Shown: positions 17,352-26,613 of the stretch, piece after piece
Layout of the letters: each line of letters starts with the position of its first letter
Numbering within the stretch: position 1 is the stretch's first letter
Source: Sphingobium chungbukense
GTDB lineage: Bacteria > Pseudomonadota > Alphaproteobacteria > Sphingomonadales > Sphingomonadaceae
NCBI RefSeq assembly: GCF_001005725.1
Contig: NZ_LBIC01000003.1
Coordinates: forward strand, 372,001-436,000
Direction of reading: 5' to 3'
DNA length: 64,000 nt
Notes under the pieces: generated by a model
Told to the model about the DNA's origin: nothing
Databases searched by the model: none
What the model saw: the letters and a program-made list of their open reading frames with translations, nothing else
Made by a program: the position numbers and the translations under genes

Positions 17352-20300
17352 TCAGAAGCTGATGCGCGCGCCGATGCGGACCGCGTAGAGCGACGACCCG
17401 TTGGTGGTCACCAGCTCATCCGCCAGCACGGTGTCGGAGCTGGGCTGCTCATATTTATATTGAGCACAGGCATTGGTGCCCGCCGCCACGCAACTGACCT
17501 TCGCCACTACCTTGCGGTATGGGAAGCTCGACCGCAGCTGCTGACCCCATTTGTGGTTCAGCAGGTTCGTGAAGTTTTCCACATCCGCGAACAGCGAGAA
17601 GCGCGCTCCGAGCGGCAACGGCAGTTCCTGCTCGACATGCAGGTCGACACGCGTGAACGCCTTGGACCGGAAGGCATTGCGCGGCGCGATCTGACCGCGA
17701 TAATTCTTCAGGCCCGAGCTTTCGATGATGTCGTTGATCCGCTGAGCGGTAGCGGCGTCCCACTGCACCTTCGGATCGTTCAAACCCGTCGGCACATAGA
17801 ACAGGTAGCGCAGTGCGCTGCCCGCCGTGCCGAACACGCCCGATCGCCCACCCGACAGGTCCTGCATGGTGTAGCTGTAGGGCGCACCAGCGCGGGTCGA
17901 GCCGAACAGGTCGATCCGCGTCTTGTAATCGCCGAAGAAGGCACGCTCGAACGACGCATTGTAACGGAAGGCCCAGCGGACCTCATCGTTCGAATGGCCA
18001 CGACCGCCGAAATTCGCATCGTAATTGGCGCCGTTGCCATAGATCGAACCGGCCTGCGACGAGGTCAGCGCCCCGGCATCACGCACGTCCTGATAGGTAT
18101 AGGCGCCACCCAGCGTCAGACCCCAGTCCCAGCTCTTTTCCGCGCGCAGCACGCCGATCCAGCCACGACCATATTTGGTGTTGGTGAGCAGCAGGTCCTG
18201 GCCGGTATCATTCAACGGCTGGCCATTCGCGGCGAGGATGAGGTTCTGATAACGCTGACGACCGTCCGGCGTGAACGAACCGGGGATCGGCACCGACCGC
18301 AGGTCGACCACGATCACCTGTTCCCGCACCTTCGAATAGAGCAGGTCCGCCCCAAAGCGCCAGCCGTCGCCCAAAGCGCCCAGATTGGCCTCGTAATCGA
18401 CCGACAAGGTGCCCCGATACTGGTTGGGCGCCTTGAATTTCGGATCGATCGCGTTGAGCGAGGTGGTCGCATTGGGATTGGACGACAGCCCCGCCGCCGC
18501 CGCCTGAACCGCCACATCCGCTGCCGCCGGAATGGTGGTGAAGGACGGATTGTTCAGGATCGAGGCCGCGGACGGATTGGCCGCGCTGTTCAGCTGATAC
18601 ACGCCGCCATCGGTCTGACGCGCCGAAATCGACGTGTTGATGACGCCCGTGTTGGAGAAGCTGTTGCCGATGTAGACGTCCGGCGACCCACCGCCGAAGA
18701 TGCCGCCGCCACCGCGGACGGTGAGGCGCGACGTCGGCTTGTAGGTGAAGCCGAAACGCGGCTGGAGCAGACCGATCCCGCCGATGTTGCTGGCATTGGT
18801 GAAGCCGTAGCGACGCGAGAAGTTCGGGTTCACCGCCGGCTTGCTGTCCATGCCGAACAGGTCATAGCGCAGACCCAGGCCGACCGTCAGCTGGCTGTTG
18901 ACCCGCCAGTCGTCCTGCAAGCCGAAGGTATAGGCGTCGTAGGAGAAAGCGGCCGCCGCATCATTGGGATCGAGCGACCCGGCATTATTGTAGCTGAAGG
19001 ACTGCGCCGTGCCGTTGGCGAAATCCTGGATGCTGTCGAAATAATAAGTGCCTGCCGAGGGGTTCACGAACAGGTTGAACGACTTGGTGTGGTTCCATTC
19101 CGCCAGCATGCGGAAATTATGGTCGCCGGCCTTCAGCTTGGCCGAAACCGATCCACCCCAGGTACGGATTTTCAGGACGTTCGACTGGCTGGGGCCACCA
19201 GCGCCCAGAACGAATTGCGGGGTGCCGGTGGGGCAAACCGTGCTGACGTTGGTCGTCGTGGCACCGCTGGTGCTGCGATCCGAAGTCGGCGCCGCGCAGA
19301 TCGACATCTGCGCGCTACGGCCCATCAACGGGAACTGACCGCTATCATAGGTCTTGTAGAGCGCGCGCGCTTCGGTGGAAAAGCGGTCGGTCCAGTCCGC
19401 GTTCCAGTTGACGATGCCCGCCTTCATCTTGTTCGGCTTCTTGTAGGCGTTGGACGCAAGGCCCAGGTCGCGGGTGCCGGTGGTCGTGCTGACGTTCAGT
19501 TCGTCCTTCGTATAGAGGCCGGTCAACGAAACGCGCTGCGTATCCGACAGGTTGGCGTCGATCTTGCCGACGACGCGATCGTCCTTGTCGCCGTCCGAAC
19601 GCAGGATGCCGCCCGGATCATAATTATATCTGTTCTGGGCGATCTGCGTGATCCGTTCCAGATCGGCATCATGGGCGCCGATGACGGGCGTTCCGGCATT
19701 ATCTTCCTGCGTGCCGAAGGCGACCGGACGAGCGGCGCGCACGCGCTCCGCCGCGATCATGAAGAACAGCTTGTCCCTGATGATCGGACCCGAAATCTCG
19801 GCGCCGAAATCCTTACTGGTGAAATTGGGCTGGACGATCCGGCCGGTCGGATTGAGGATATAGGATTTGGTCTTCTTGCCGGTCAGCTCGTCGGAACTGA
19901 AGGTGTAGAAGGCGGTGCCATGGAATTCGTTGGTGCCCGACTTCAGGATCGCGTTGGAAACGCCGCCCTGGAAAAAGCCTTCGCGGATGTCGTAGGGCGC
20001 GACCTTGGTTTCGAACTGGCCGATCGAATCCAGCGGCACCGGGCCACGACGCGACGGCAGCGCATCGGGATTGAGGCCGAAGCTGTCAGTGATGGGAACG
20101 CCGTCGACGGTAAAGCGGTTGAAGCGCGGATTCTGCCCCGCGAAGGACACCTGGCGACCGGTCGTCTGGCTGGTGTCCAGCGTCGCGAACGGATCGCGCG
20201 CGGCAATGTCGCGAATGTCGCGGTTGACCGATGCGATCTTGCTGATCTCCTCAGCCGTCATCACATTGGCCGGACCTGCCGAGATATTGCCTGCACCCCG

Positions 20301-20681
20301 GACGAGCGAGGCCGTCACAACGATCGCGTCGCCCTCTTCGGCGAGTTCGATCGGCAGCGCGAAGGTCTGACCGACGGCGGTCTGGATGTCGGTGACGGTG
20401 GAAGTCGTATAGCCCGACGCGATCACCTGGACGGTGTAAGGCCCGCCGATGCGCAAGCCTGCGGTCGTGAATCCGCCCGAGGAGTCCGTCACTGCGTTCG
20501 AAACGGTTCCGGTAGGAACATGGGTCACCTTGACCTGAGCACCTGCGACAGGCGCACCATTGGCGGTCACCGTGCCGCGAATGGTCGACGTCGTTTCCTG
20601 CGCATGTGCAGGAGCAATCATCGCGCCGGCAACGCCAACAGCCGCCGCGGACGCGGCGAGAAAAATCTTGAGGTCCCTCAT
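17352..20681 (-). CDS. Oar-like TonB-dependent outer-membrane receptor with N-terminal carboxypeptidase-regulatory-like domain
   Basis: A 1109-residue outer-membrane protein. A signal peptide ends at AHA (about residue 27); then comes a CarboxypepD_reg/CNA-B-like beta-sandwich (about 30-115, starting TSTIRGTVTANGAPVAGAQV), a plug domain (about 120-250) and a 22-stranded barrel ending in ARISF with the terminal Phe expected for BAM recognition. The layout is that of Oar/OmpA-related TonB receptors abundant in sphingomonads and Xanthomonas, linked to peptide, glycan or outer-membrane-vesicle functions. ATG at 20681 has GGGGA seven bases upstream; an earlier in-frame ATG adds a non-secretory leader. 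No transporter or sigma/anti-sigma gene is adjacent, so the ligand is unknown. Confidence 0.92.
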   Translation of the reverse strand: MRDLKIFLAASAAAVGVAGAMIAPAHAQETTSTIRGTVTANGAPVAGAQVKVTHVPTGTVSNAVTDSSGGFTTAGLRIGGPYTVQVIASGYTTSTVTDIQTAVGQTFALPIELAEEGDAIVVTASLVRGAGNISAGPANVMTAEEISKIASVNRDIRDIAARDPFATLDTSQTTGRQVSFAGQNPRFNRFTVDGVPITDSFGLNPDALPSRRGPVPLDSIGQFETKVAPYDIREGFFQGGVSNAILKSGTNEFHGTAFYTFSSDELTGKKTKSYILNPTGRIVQPNFTSKDFGAEISGPIIRDKLFFMIAAERVRAARPVAFGTQEDNAGTPVIGAHDADLERITQIAQNRYNYDPGGILRSDGDKDDRVVGKIDANLSDTQRVSLTGLYTKDELNVSTTTGTRDLGLASNAYKKPNKMKAGIVNWNADWTDRFSTEARALYKTYDSGQFPLMGRSAQMSICAAPTSDRSTSGATTTNVSTVCPTGTPQFVLGAGGPSQSNVLKIRTWGGSVSAKLKAGDHNFRMLAEWNHTKSFNLFVNPSAGTYYFDSIQDFANGTAQSFSYNNAGSLDPNDAAAAFSYDAYTFGLQDDWRVNSQLTVGLGLRYDLFGMDSKPAVNPNFSRRYGFTNASNIGGIGLLQPRFGFTYKPTSRLTVRGGGGIFGGGSPDVYIGNSFSNTGVINTSISARQTDGGVYQLNSAANPSAASILNNPSFTTIPAAADVAVQAAAAGLSSNPNATTSLNAIDPKFKAPNQYRGTLSVDYEANLGALGDGWRFGADLLYSKVREQVIVVDLRSVPIPGSFTPDGRQRYQNLILAANGQPLNDTGQDLLLTNTKYGRGWIGVLRAEKSWDWGLTLGGAYTYQDVRDAGALTSSQAGSIYGNGANYDANFGGRGHSNDEVRWAFRYNASFERAFFGDYKTRIDLFGSTRAGAPYSYTMQDLSGGRSGVFGTAGSALRYLFYVPTGLNDPKVQWDAATAQRINDIIESSGLKNYRGQIAPRNAFRSKAFTRVDLHVEQELPLPLGARFSLFADVENFTNLLNHKWGQQLRSSFPYRKVVAKVSCVAAGTNACAQYKYEQPSSDTVLADELVTTNGSSLYAVRIGARISF

Positions 20682-20998
20682 CTTCAATTCCCCTTTTGGG
20701 CCCGCCCGGCCACCCCGACCGGACCCCCCGTAAGTCACTCACTTTATTGAGTGCGCCACCGCCTAGCGGCGCGTGGCGACGGCCCTGTGATGCTCTGATT
20801 ACAGTTTTACGACAATATAATAGAAATCCAGTGATGCACGCCCCATCCACCCCGAAAACACCATTCGAAGCTCAGGGAAAAATGGCTTAACAATTTGATT
20901 TATAATGTTTTTTAAGAGGATCGACAGAGCTGTTGAACAGTGGTGCAATTTTGCAACGCAACAAGAATTTTTGTGCAGGTGCGCTGAGGCAACGAAAA
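20682..20998. promoter_or_regulatory. Upstream region of the TonB-dependent receptor
   Basis: About 320 bases between the receptor start and the clpX terminator. It is clearly AT-richer than the surroundings, with A/T runs around 20810-20930, consistent with a promoter region and a long leader. No gene is evident and I could not assign a regulator site. Confidence 0.45.
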
Positions 20999-21026
20999 AG
21001 GGGCCGGCGAACGCTCGCCGGCCCCT
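20999..21026 (-). terminator. Rho-independent terminator of clpX
   Basis: Perfect 12-bp arms (AGGGGCCGGCGA / TCGCCGGCCCCT) with an ACGC loop, 28 bases past the clpX stop, followed on the minus strand by TTTTCG. Confidence 0.88.
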
Positions 21027-21054
21027 CGAATTTCATGCCGTCGGAAGGATTAGT

Positions 21055-22323
21055 TCAAGCGGCGTCTTCGGCCCGCTTATCCTTTTCGCTGAAAACGCGA
21101 ATCGGTTCCTTGCTGCCCGCGACCACATCCTTGTCGACCACGACCTCACCCACGCCTTCCATCGAAGGCAGGTCGAACATGGTATCGAGCAGGATCGCTT
21201 CCAGGATCGAGCGCAATCCGCGTGCCCCCGTTTTGCGCTCGATCGCCTTCTTGGCGATCGCGGTGAGGGCATCGTCGGTGAAGCTCAGTTCGACATTCTC
21301 CATGTCGAACAGCTTGGCATATTGCTTCACCAGCGCGTTCTTCGGTTCGACCAGGATCTTGACCAGAGCGGTCACGTCCAGATCCTCCAGCGTCGCGATC
21401 ACCGGCAGACGACCGACAAATTCGGGGATCAGGCCGAATTTCAGCAGATCTTCCGGTTCGCTCTGACGCAGCAATTCGCCGGTCTTGCGCTCTTCCGGCG
21501 CCGCGACATGTGCGCCGAAGCCGATCGACTTGGCTTCCAGGCGGTCACCGATGATCTTTTCCAGACCCGCGAACGCACCGCCGCAGATGAACAGGATGTT
21601 GGTCGTGTCGACCTGAAGGAATTCCTGCTGCGGATGCTTGCGCCCACCCTGCGGCGGAACCGACGCGGTCGTGCCTTCCATCAGCTTGAGCAGCGCCTGC
21701 TGCACGCCCTCGCCCGACACATCGCGGGTGATCGAAGGATTTTCGGCCTTGCGGCTGATCTTGTCGATTTCGTCGATATAGACGATGCCGCGCTGCGCCT
21801 TCTCGACATTATAGTCGGACGCCTGGAGCAGCTTGAGGATGATGTTCTCGACATCCTCACCGACATAGCCCGCCTCGGTCAGCGTCGTGGCGTCGGCCAT
21901 GGTGAAGGGCACATCGAACGTCTTGGCCAGCGTCTGCGCGAGCAGCGTCTTGCCGCAACCGGTCGGGCCGACCAGCAGGATGTTCGACTTGGCCAGCTCC
22001 ACCTCGCCCGGCTTGGTGCCGTGGTTCAGGCGCTTGTAATGGTTGTGGACGGCAACCGACAGGACACGCTTCGCCCGGTTCTGGCCGATCACATAATCGT
22101 CCAGCACATCGCAGATTTCCTGCGGGGTCGGCACGCCGCCATCCTTCTTGCCGACGAGACCGCCCTTGGTCTCCTCGCGGATGATGTCGTTGCACAGTTC
22201 CACGCACTCGTCGCAGATGAACACGGTCGGCCCCGCGATCAGCTTACGCACCTCATGCTGCGACTTGCCGCAGAAGGAGCAGTAAAGCGTGCTTTTAGAA
22301 TCGGAGCCCGTAAGCTTAGTCAT
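21055..22323 (-). CDS. clpX: ATP-dependent Clp protease ATP-binding subunit ClpX
   Basis: AAA+ unfoldase that feeds substrates (including CtrA-type cell-cycle regulators in alphaproteobacteria) to ClpP. The 422-residue protein starts with the zinc-binding domain (Cys15, Cys18, Cys37, Cys40), then the AAA+ module with Walker A GPTGCGKT, the pore-loop GYVGEDVEN, Walker [11 protein letters not shown] and sensor-2 [12 protein letters not shown] at 22323 is preceded by GGAAGAGAGA at workable spacing. It lies downstream of clpP on the same strand, 130 bases apart, the usual clpP-clpX order. The IGF-type loop needed to dock on ClpP lies in the expected region (KSIGFGAHV). Confidence 0.97.
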   Translation of the reverse strand: MTKLTGSDSKSTLYCSFCGKSQHEVRKLIAGPTVFICDECVELCNDIIREETKGGLVGKKDGGVPTPQEICDVLDDYVIGQNRAKRVLSVAVHNHYKRLNHGTKPGEVELAKSNILLVGPTGCGKTLLAQTLAKTFDVPFTMADATTLTEAGYVGEDVENIILKLLQASDYNVEKAQRGIVYIDEIDKISRKAENPSITRDVSGEGVQQALLKLMEGTTASVPPQGGRKHPQQEFLQVDTTNILFICGGAFAGLEKIIGDRLEAKSIGFGAHVAAPEERKTGELLRQSEPEDLLKFGLIPEFVGRLPVIATLEDLDVTALVKILVEPKNALVKQYAKLFDMENVELSFTDDALTAIAKKAIERKTGARGLRSILEAILLDTMFDLPSMEGVGEVVVDKDVVAGSKEPIRVFSEKDKRAEDAA

Positions 22324-22455
22324 TCGCCAATCTCTCTTCCCTCTTCAGACGACTGCCGCCTGCGGTGAGGGATATGGTGGTCCTAGGATCATCCTAGACC
22401 GCGACACGTCCGTTTCACAAGGGGAGAAAAGGACGGGTCGCGGTAAACATGGCTT

Positions 22456-23091
22456 TTAGCCTTCAGCCGAGTCCGCCACGGCCGGGCGGCGGTCGAACAC
22501 TTCATCGACCAGACCGAACGCCTTGGCTTCCTCCGCCTCCAGGAAGGTGTCGCGGTCCATCGCGCGCTCCACTTCCTCCAGCGAACGGCCGGTATATTGG
22601 ACGTAGAGATTGTTCAGGCGGCTGCGGATTCGCAGGATTTCCTTGGCCTGGATCTCGATGTCGGACGCCATGCCCTGCGCGCCGCCGGACGGCTGGTGCA
22701 CCATGATGCGCGCGTTGCTGAGCGCGATGCGCTTGCCCGGCTCGCCCGCGGCCAGCAGGAAACTGCCCATCGATGCCGCCTGGCCGATGCAGACGGTGCC
22801 CACCTGCGGGCGGATATATTTCATCGTGTCGTGGATCGCCATGCCGGACGTCACCACGCCACCGGGCGAATTGATGTACATCCAGATGTCCTTCTTCGGA
22901 TTTTCCGACTCAAGGAACAGCAGCTGGGCCACGATCAGCGAGGCCATGTGATCCTCGACCTGACCGGTCACGAAGATGATCCGCTCCCGCAACAGGCGCG
23001 AATAAATATCGAAGCTGCGCTCGCCCCGGTTCGACTGTTCGATAACGATGGGGACCAGAGCGGCCATGGGATCGGTCATGATATCGGTCAT
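22456..23091 (-). CDS. clpP: ATP-dependent Clp protease proteolytic subunit ClpP
   Basis: Serine protease that forms the 14-mer chamber working with ClpX/ClpA. The 211-residue protein has the full catalytic triad: Ser107 ([11 protein letters not shown]), His132 (MVHQPSGG) and Asp181 (MDRDTFL). The N-terminus [23 protein letters not shown] is diagnostic. Start at 23091 is preceded by AAAGAG; a second Met four codons later is possible, and the propeptide is self-cleaved anyway. Between it and tig lies a glycosyltransferase gene, an interruption of the common tig-clpP-clpX order. Confidence 0.97.
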   Translation of the reverse strand: MTDIMTDPMAALVPIVIEQSNRGERSFDIYSRLLRERIIFVTGQVEDHMASLIVAQLLFLESENPKKDIWMYINSPGGVVTSGMAIHDTMKYIRPQVGTVCIGQAASMGSFLLAAGEPGKRIALSNARIMVHQPSGGAQGMASDIEIQAKEILRIRSRLNNLYVQYTGRSLEEVERAMDRDTFLEAEEAKAFGLVDEVFDRRPAVADSAEG

Positions 23092-23205
23092 CTTGCTCTT
23101 TCAGGGTGGTTGCTTTTTGCCCGTTCTCTACATCGGCACAAAAGGCAGACTGTTCAAGGGGTCGCGTGCAACGCGGATGAGATCGGCCGGTCGTCCCGCA
23201 CGGGA

Positions 23206-24147
23206 TCAATCGCGCCGGGCGAAGTCGGAAGGTGCCTTGAAGGCGAGATAGGCCAGCCGCCGCACCTCCCGCCGCCCGCGCACCACGGTATCCAGGATCA
23301 GGCCGCACATGCCCGAAAGCGTGGCGAGGATCATGAGGCCAGTCACGAGAATGGCGGTCGGGAAGCGCGGCACGAGGCCGGTCTTCATATAGGTGAGGAT
23401 CAGCGGAGCCGCCAGGGCCAGTCCGGTCGCGGCCAACAGCACGGCGATGATACCGAAGAACAATATCGGCCGCTCGATACGGTAGAGGGTGATGATCGTC
23501 CGCAAGATGCGCCAGCCGTCGCGATAGGTGGAAAGCTTGCTCACCGACCCTTCCGGCCGCGCGCCATAGGCGGTGACGACCTCGGCCACCGGCATGGCGA
23601 GCTCCAGCGCATGGACGCTGATTTCCGTCTCGATCTCGAAACCGGCGGAGAGCACCGGGAAACTCTTCACGAAGCGCCGGGAAAAAACGCGATAGCCCGA
23701 CAGAATGTCGGTGAAGCTGCGCCCGAACAAGCGCTTGAGCAGGCTCGTCAACGCCCAGTTGCCGAAACGATGGCCACGTCGATAGGCTTCCTCGATCTCG
23801 CTCTTGCGCGACCCCACCACCATATCGAGATTGTCTTCCAGCATAGCCGCCACCATGCGGGGCGCGGCGGCCGCCTCATAGGTCGCATCGCCATCGGCCA
23901 TGATATAGATGTCGGCATCCACATCCGCGAACATGCGGCGCACGACATGCCCTTTGCCCTGTTGCGCCACGCGCCGGACGATCGCCCCTGCCCCCGACGC
24001 CAGTTCGCCGCTGCCGTCGGTGCTGTTGTTGTCGAACACGTAAATCTCGGCCGAAGGCAGGGCGCGGCGGAAATCCTCCACCGTCCGTACGATGGCACCC
24101 GCCTCATTATAGCAAGGCAGGATGACCGCGATCCGTGGGTTTGCCAT
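23206..24147 (-). CDS. Family 2 glycosyltransferase, dolichyl-phosphate-mannose synthase-like, with membrane anchor
   Basis: A 313-residue GT2 enzyme. The catalytic domain (about 1-220) has RIAVILPCYNEAGAIV, FDNNSTDGSGE, the DxD region MADGDATYE and the QGKGHVV motif typical of DPM1-like polyprenyl-phosphate glycosyltransferases; the C-terminal part has two to three membrane helices (about 230-295). Such proteins load a sugar onto undecaprenyl phosphate for transfer outside the cell. Start choice: ATG at 24147 begins right at the conserved strand, while ATG at 24183 would add 12 residues and cannot be excluded. It sits between tig and clpP with no related glycan genes, so its pathway is unknown. 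Confidence 0.88.
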   Translation of the reverse strand: MANPRIAVILPCYNEAGAIVRTVEDFRRALPSAEIYVFDNNSTDGSGELASGAGAIVRRVAQQGKGHVVRRMFADVDADIYIMADGDATYEAAAAPRMVAAMLEDNLDMVVGSRKSEIEEAYRRGHRFGNWALTSLLKRLFGRSFTDILSGYRVFSRRFVKSFPVLSAGFEIETEISVHALELAMPVAEVVTAYGARPEGSVSKLSTYRDGWRILRTIITLYRIERPILFFGIIAVLLAATGLALAAPLILTYMKTGLVPRFPTAILVTGLMILATLSGMCGLILDTVVRGRREVRRLAYLAFKAPSDFARRD

Positions 24148-24311
24148 ACCCTTTCCGCTTTCCACTGCCGGAAATTCCTTCATCGACCCACACACCCTTT
24201 TTCGGCCCATTCCGGCCCTTTTGGGCGCCCCTGCCCCCTGTCGACATGAACGGACCCGATTAACATTTCGTCTGCCATGCCGCGGCAGAAATGGAAAGCG
24301 ACGGAAATGAA

Positions 24312-24345
24312 AAGCGCCCGCGCTTCCTTGCGAAGCCGGGCGCTT
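24312..24345 (-). terminator. Rho-independent terminator of tig
   Basis: Outer arms AAGCGCCCG / CGGGCGCTT with inner CTTC/GAAG pairing, 23 bases after the tig stop, running into TTTTC on the minus strand. Confidence 0.82.
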
Positions 24346-24367
24346 ATCCACTCAAACCGAACCGGCC

Positions 24368-25975
24368 TTATTCAGCCTTGGCGGCAGCCTTCTTGGCCGG
24401 AGCCTTCTTCGCCTTGGGCTTTTCCTCGGCGACGGCTTCCTCGGCTACAGCCTCGTCCTTCTTGGCGGCGGCCTTCTTGGCAGGCGCCTTCTTGGCGGGA
24501 GCCTCTTCAGCCACTTCCTCGGCAGCCGGTGCGGCTTCTTCGGCCTCGGCCTTCTTCTTGGGAGCAGCCTTCTTCGCCTTGGGCTTTTCGTCATGATCAT
24601 GGTCATGATCACAGTCCGGGCCATGGACGTGCGGCTTCAGATCGCCATCCTCGGCCTCGATCGCGGCTTCCAGCTCTTCACGGCTGACAGTGCGATCAGT
24701 GACCTCGGCCTTTTCGAACAGGAAGTCGACGACCTTGTCCTCATAAAGCGGTGCGCGCAGTTGGGCCGCGGCCATCGGGTCCTGGCGGACATATTGGACG
24801 AAACGCTCGCGATCCTGCGGGCTGTACTGTTGAGCCGCCTGCATGATCAGGCGGTTCATTTCCTGATCGGAAACGACCACGCCGTTCGCCTGGCCGATTT
24901 CGGAGAGCAGCAGGCCCAGGCGGACGCGACGCACGGCGATGCCGCGATAATCCTCCTTCTCCGCTTCCATCTCGGCCAGAGCCGCTTCCGGATCTGCCTC
25001 ATGGCCCGCTTCGTGCTGAAGCTGCGCCCAGATCTGGTTGAATTCGGCCTCGACCATGCTCGGCGGCACGTCGAAATCGTGCGCGGCGGCGAGCTGGTCC
25101 AGCAGCTTGCGCTTCATATAGGTGCGGGTCAGACCGTTATGTTCCTGCTCGATCTGGCCCTTCAGCAGCTCCTTGAGCTTGTCCAGACCTTCCAGACCCA
25201 GCGACTTGGCGAAATCGTCGTCCAACTTGGGCTTGTCAGCATTCAGGATCGCCTTGACGGTGATGTCGAAGGTCGCTTCCTTGCCGGCCAGGTGTGCCGC
25301 GCCATAATCTTCCGGGAAGGTCACGGTGATGGTCTTCTCGTCGCCCTTCTTGACGCCCGCGAGCTGCTCTTCGAAGCCGGGGATGAACTGGCCCGAACCG
25401 ATCTTCAGCTTCACATCTTCCGCAGAGCCGCCCTCGAACGCCTCACCGTCGACCTTGCCGACGAAATCGATGGTCAGCGTGTCGCCGTCCTTCGCCTTGT
25501 GCGAAGCGGCATGCTCTTCCAGCGCACCCTGCTGGGTCGCGATGCGGCCTGCGGCTTCATCGACCTGCGCATCGGCGACTTCCGCGGTCAGACGCTCCAG
25601 CTTCAGTCCATCGACGCTCGGCGCGGCGATTTCCGGCAGCACTTCCAGCGCGACCTTGATCTCGGCATCCTTGCCGAATTCGAAGCCTTCGTCCAACTCG
25701 ACGGAGGGCTGCATCGCGGGGCGCAGCTTGTTGTCGGCGATCAGCTTCTGGATGCTGTCCTGGATCGAGCTGTTCAGCGCATCGCGCTGCAACGATTCGC
25801 CGTGCATCTTCTTGACGAGGTTGGCGGGCACTTTGCCGGGGCGGAAGCCGGGCATACGGACTTGCGGCGCGATCGCGGCCACTTCCTTTTCCACGCGGGC
25901 GTCGATGTCCTTCGACGTGATGGTCACGGTGTAGGCGCGCTTCAGGCCTTCGTTCAACGTCTCGACAGTCTGCAT
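24368..25975 (-). CDS. tig: Trigger factor with His-rich and Lys/Ala/Glu-rich C-terminal extension
   Basis: Ribosome-associated chaperone and peptidyl-prolyl isomerase that meets nascent chains. The 535-residue product has the N-terminal ribosome-binding domain (VETLNEGLKRAYTV), the FKBP-type PPIase domain around residues 155-245 (GDTLTIDFVGKVDGEAFEGG) and the helical arms. From residue 449 a tail of 87 residues follows: first a His/Asp-rich piece (HVHGPDCDHDHDHDE), then repeats of PAKKA/KPKAKKA alternating with Glu/Ala blocks. Typical trigger factors are about 430-450 residues. ATG at 25975 has AGAGAAG close upstream; a TTG four codons earlier is less likely. It heads the tig-GT-clpP-clpX group but has its own terminator. 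Confidence 0.95.
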   Translation of the reverse strand: MQTVETLNEGLKRAYTVTITSKDIDARVEKEVAAIAPQVRMPGFRPGKVPANLVKKMHGESLQRDALNSSIQDSIQKLIADNKLRPAMQPSVELDEGFEFGKDAEIKVALEVLPEIAAPSVDGLKLERLTAEVADAQVDEAAGRIATQQGALEEHAASHKAKDGDTLTIDFVGKVDGEAFEGGSAEDVKLKIGSGQFIPGFEEQLAGVKKGDEKTITVTFPEDYGAAHLAGKEATFDITVKAILNADKPKLDDDFAKSLGLEGLDKLKELLKGQIEQEHNGLTRTYMKRKLLDQLAAAHDFDVPPSMVEAEFNQIWAQLQHEAGHEADPEAALAEMEAEKEDYRGIAVRRVRLGLLLSEIGQANGVVVSDQEMNRLIMQAAQQYSPQDRERFVQYVRQDPMAAAQLRAPLYEDKVVDFLFEKAEVTDRTVSREELEAAIEAEDGDLKPHVHGPDCDHDHDHDEKPKAKKAAPKKKAEAEEAAPAAEEVAEEAPAKKAPAKKAAAKKDEAVAEEAVAEEKPKAKKAPAKKAAAKAE

Positions 25976-26044
25976 CTCTTCTCTCAAACGCTTTCTAAAG
26001 CTGAATTTCGTTGGCGCCTGCGCATCCTATAGAGTCTGGCGCAC

Positions 26045-26129
26045 TGGTGCGGGCGAAGGGACTCGAACCCCCACATCTTGCGATACCAGAACCTAAATCT
26101 GGCGCGTCTACCAATTTCGCCACGCCCGC
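26045..26129 (-). tRNA. tRNA-Leu (anticodon UAG)
   Basis: An 85-base class II tRNA on the minus strand. The acceptor stem GCGGGCG pairs with CGCCCGC, with discriminator A and an encoded CCA end; the anticodon arm CCAGA-TTTAGGT-TCTGG gives TAG, reading CUA/CUN leucine codons. The long variable arm (TATCGCAAGATGT region) and GGTTCGAGTCC T-arm confirm tRNA-Leu. Confidence 0.95.
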
Positions 26130-26270
26130 ATCGGTCGCCGGTCGGCGCGGCATAGAGAAAAGAGTCTCCCGAAGCAAGGCCCAGAGGTCAAGCCTGTGGA
26201 TAACCGGTGGATAAGTTTCCGGGAACCCCCACGCCGGCCCGTGCGTACCCCTATTCAAGAGGAGAGAGCC

Positions 26271-26462
26271 ATGGCCACCCAACCCGACCCGGCGCCCGAC
26301 GGCGTACCGCCGCCCGACATCATCCAGCCGCAATCGCCCCCGGAAAACCCCATTCCTGCGCCTCCGGCGGAAACGCCTCCCGGCGAGCCGCCTGAAATCA
26401 TTCCCGAAAGCCCGGATTTCGACCAGCCCGATCGCGCGCCGCCGGAACTGCCCCCGATCTGA
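26271..26462 (+). CDS. Small proline-rich protein of unknown function
   Basis: A 63-residue protein dominated by Pro, Glu, Asp and Ala (PPPDIIQPQSPPENPIPAPP and similar stretches), with no signal peptide, membrane helix or Cys. The start at 26271 is well supported by AGGAGAGAG seven bases upstream, better than for many neighbouring real genes, which argues that it is translated. It lies alone between tRNA-Leu and the sigma-factor gene. It should be intrinsically disordered, possibly extended like polyproline-II; similar short acidic proline-rich proteins are seen in sphingomonads without known role. No function is assigned. Confidence 0.6.
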   Translation: MATQPDPAPDGVPPPDIIQPQSPPENPIPAPPAETPPGEPPEIIPESPDFDQPDRAPPELPPI

Positions 26463-26613
26463 ATCGGCGCATTTCGGCAACATGACACCGGTTTTCCACA
26501 GAAACGGGAAATAATGCCGCTCGTAACGCTGGACAGCACCCTGCATCCATGATTGAACTATGACAAACAGATGAAAGAACGGGAGAGGCGCGGCTGACAT
26601 CAAGGGGGTCAAC

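Noticed and set aside
17460..20750. Very long plus-strand open frame opposite the TonB receptor
   Set aside because: It is antisense to a clear receptor with signal peptide, plug and barrel; composition (Arg/Ile/Gly-rich) is that of a shadow frame in GC-rich DNA.
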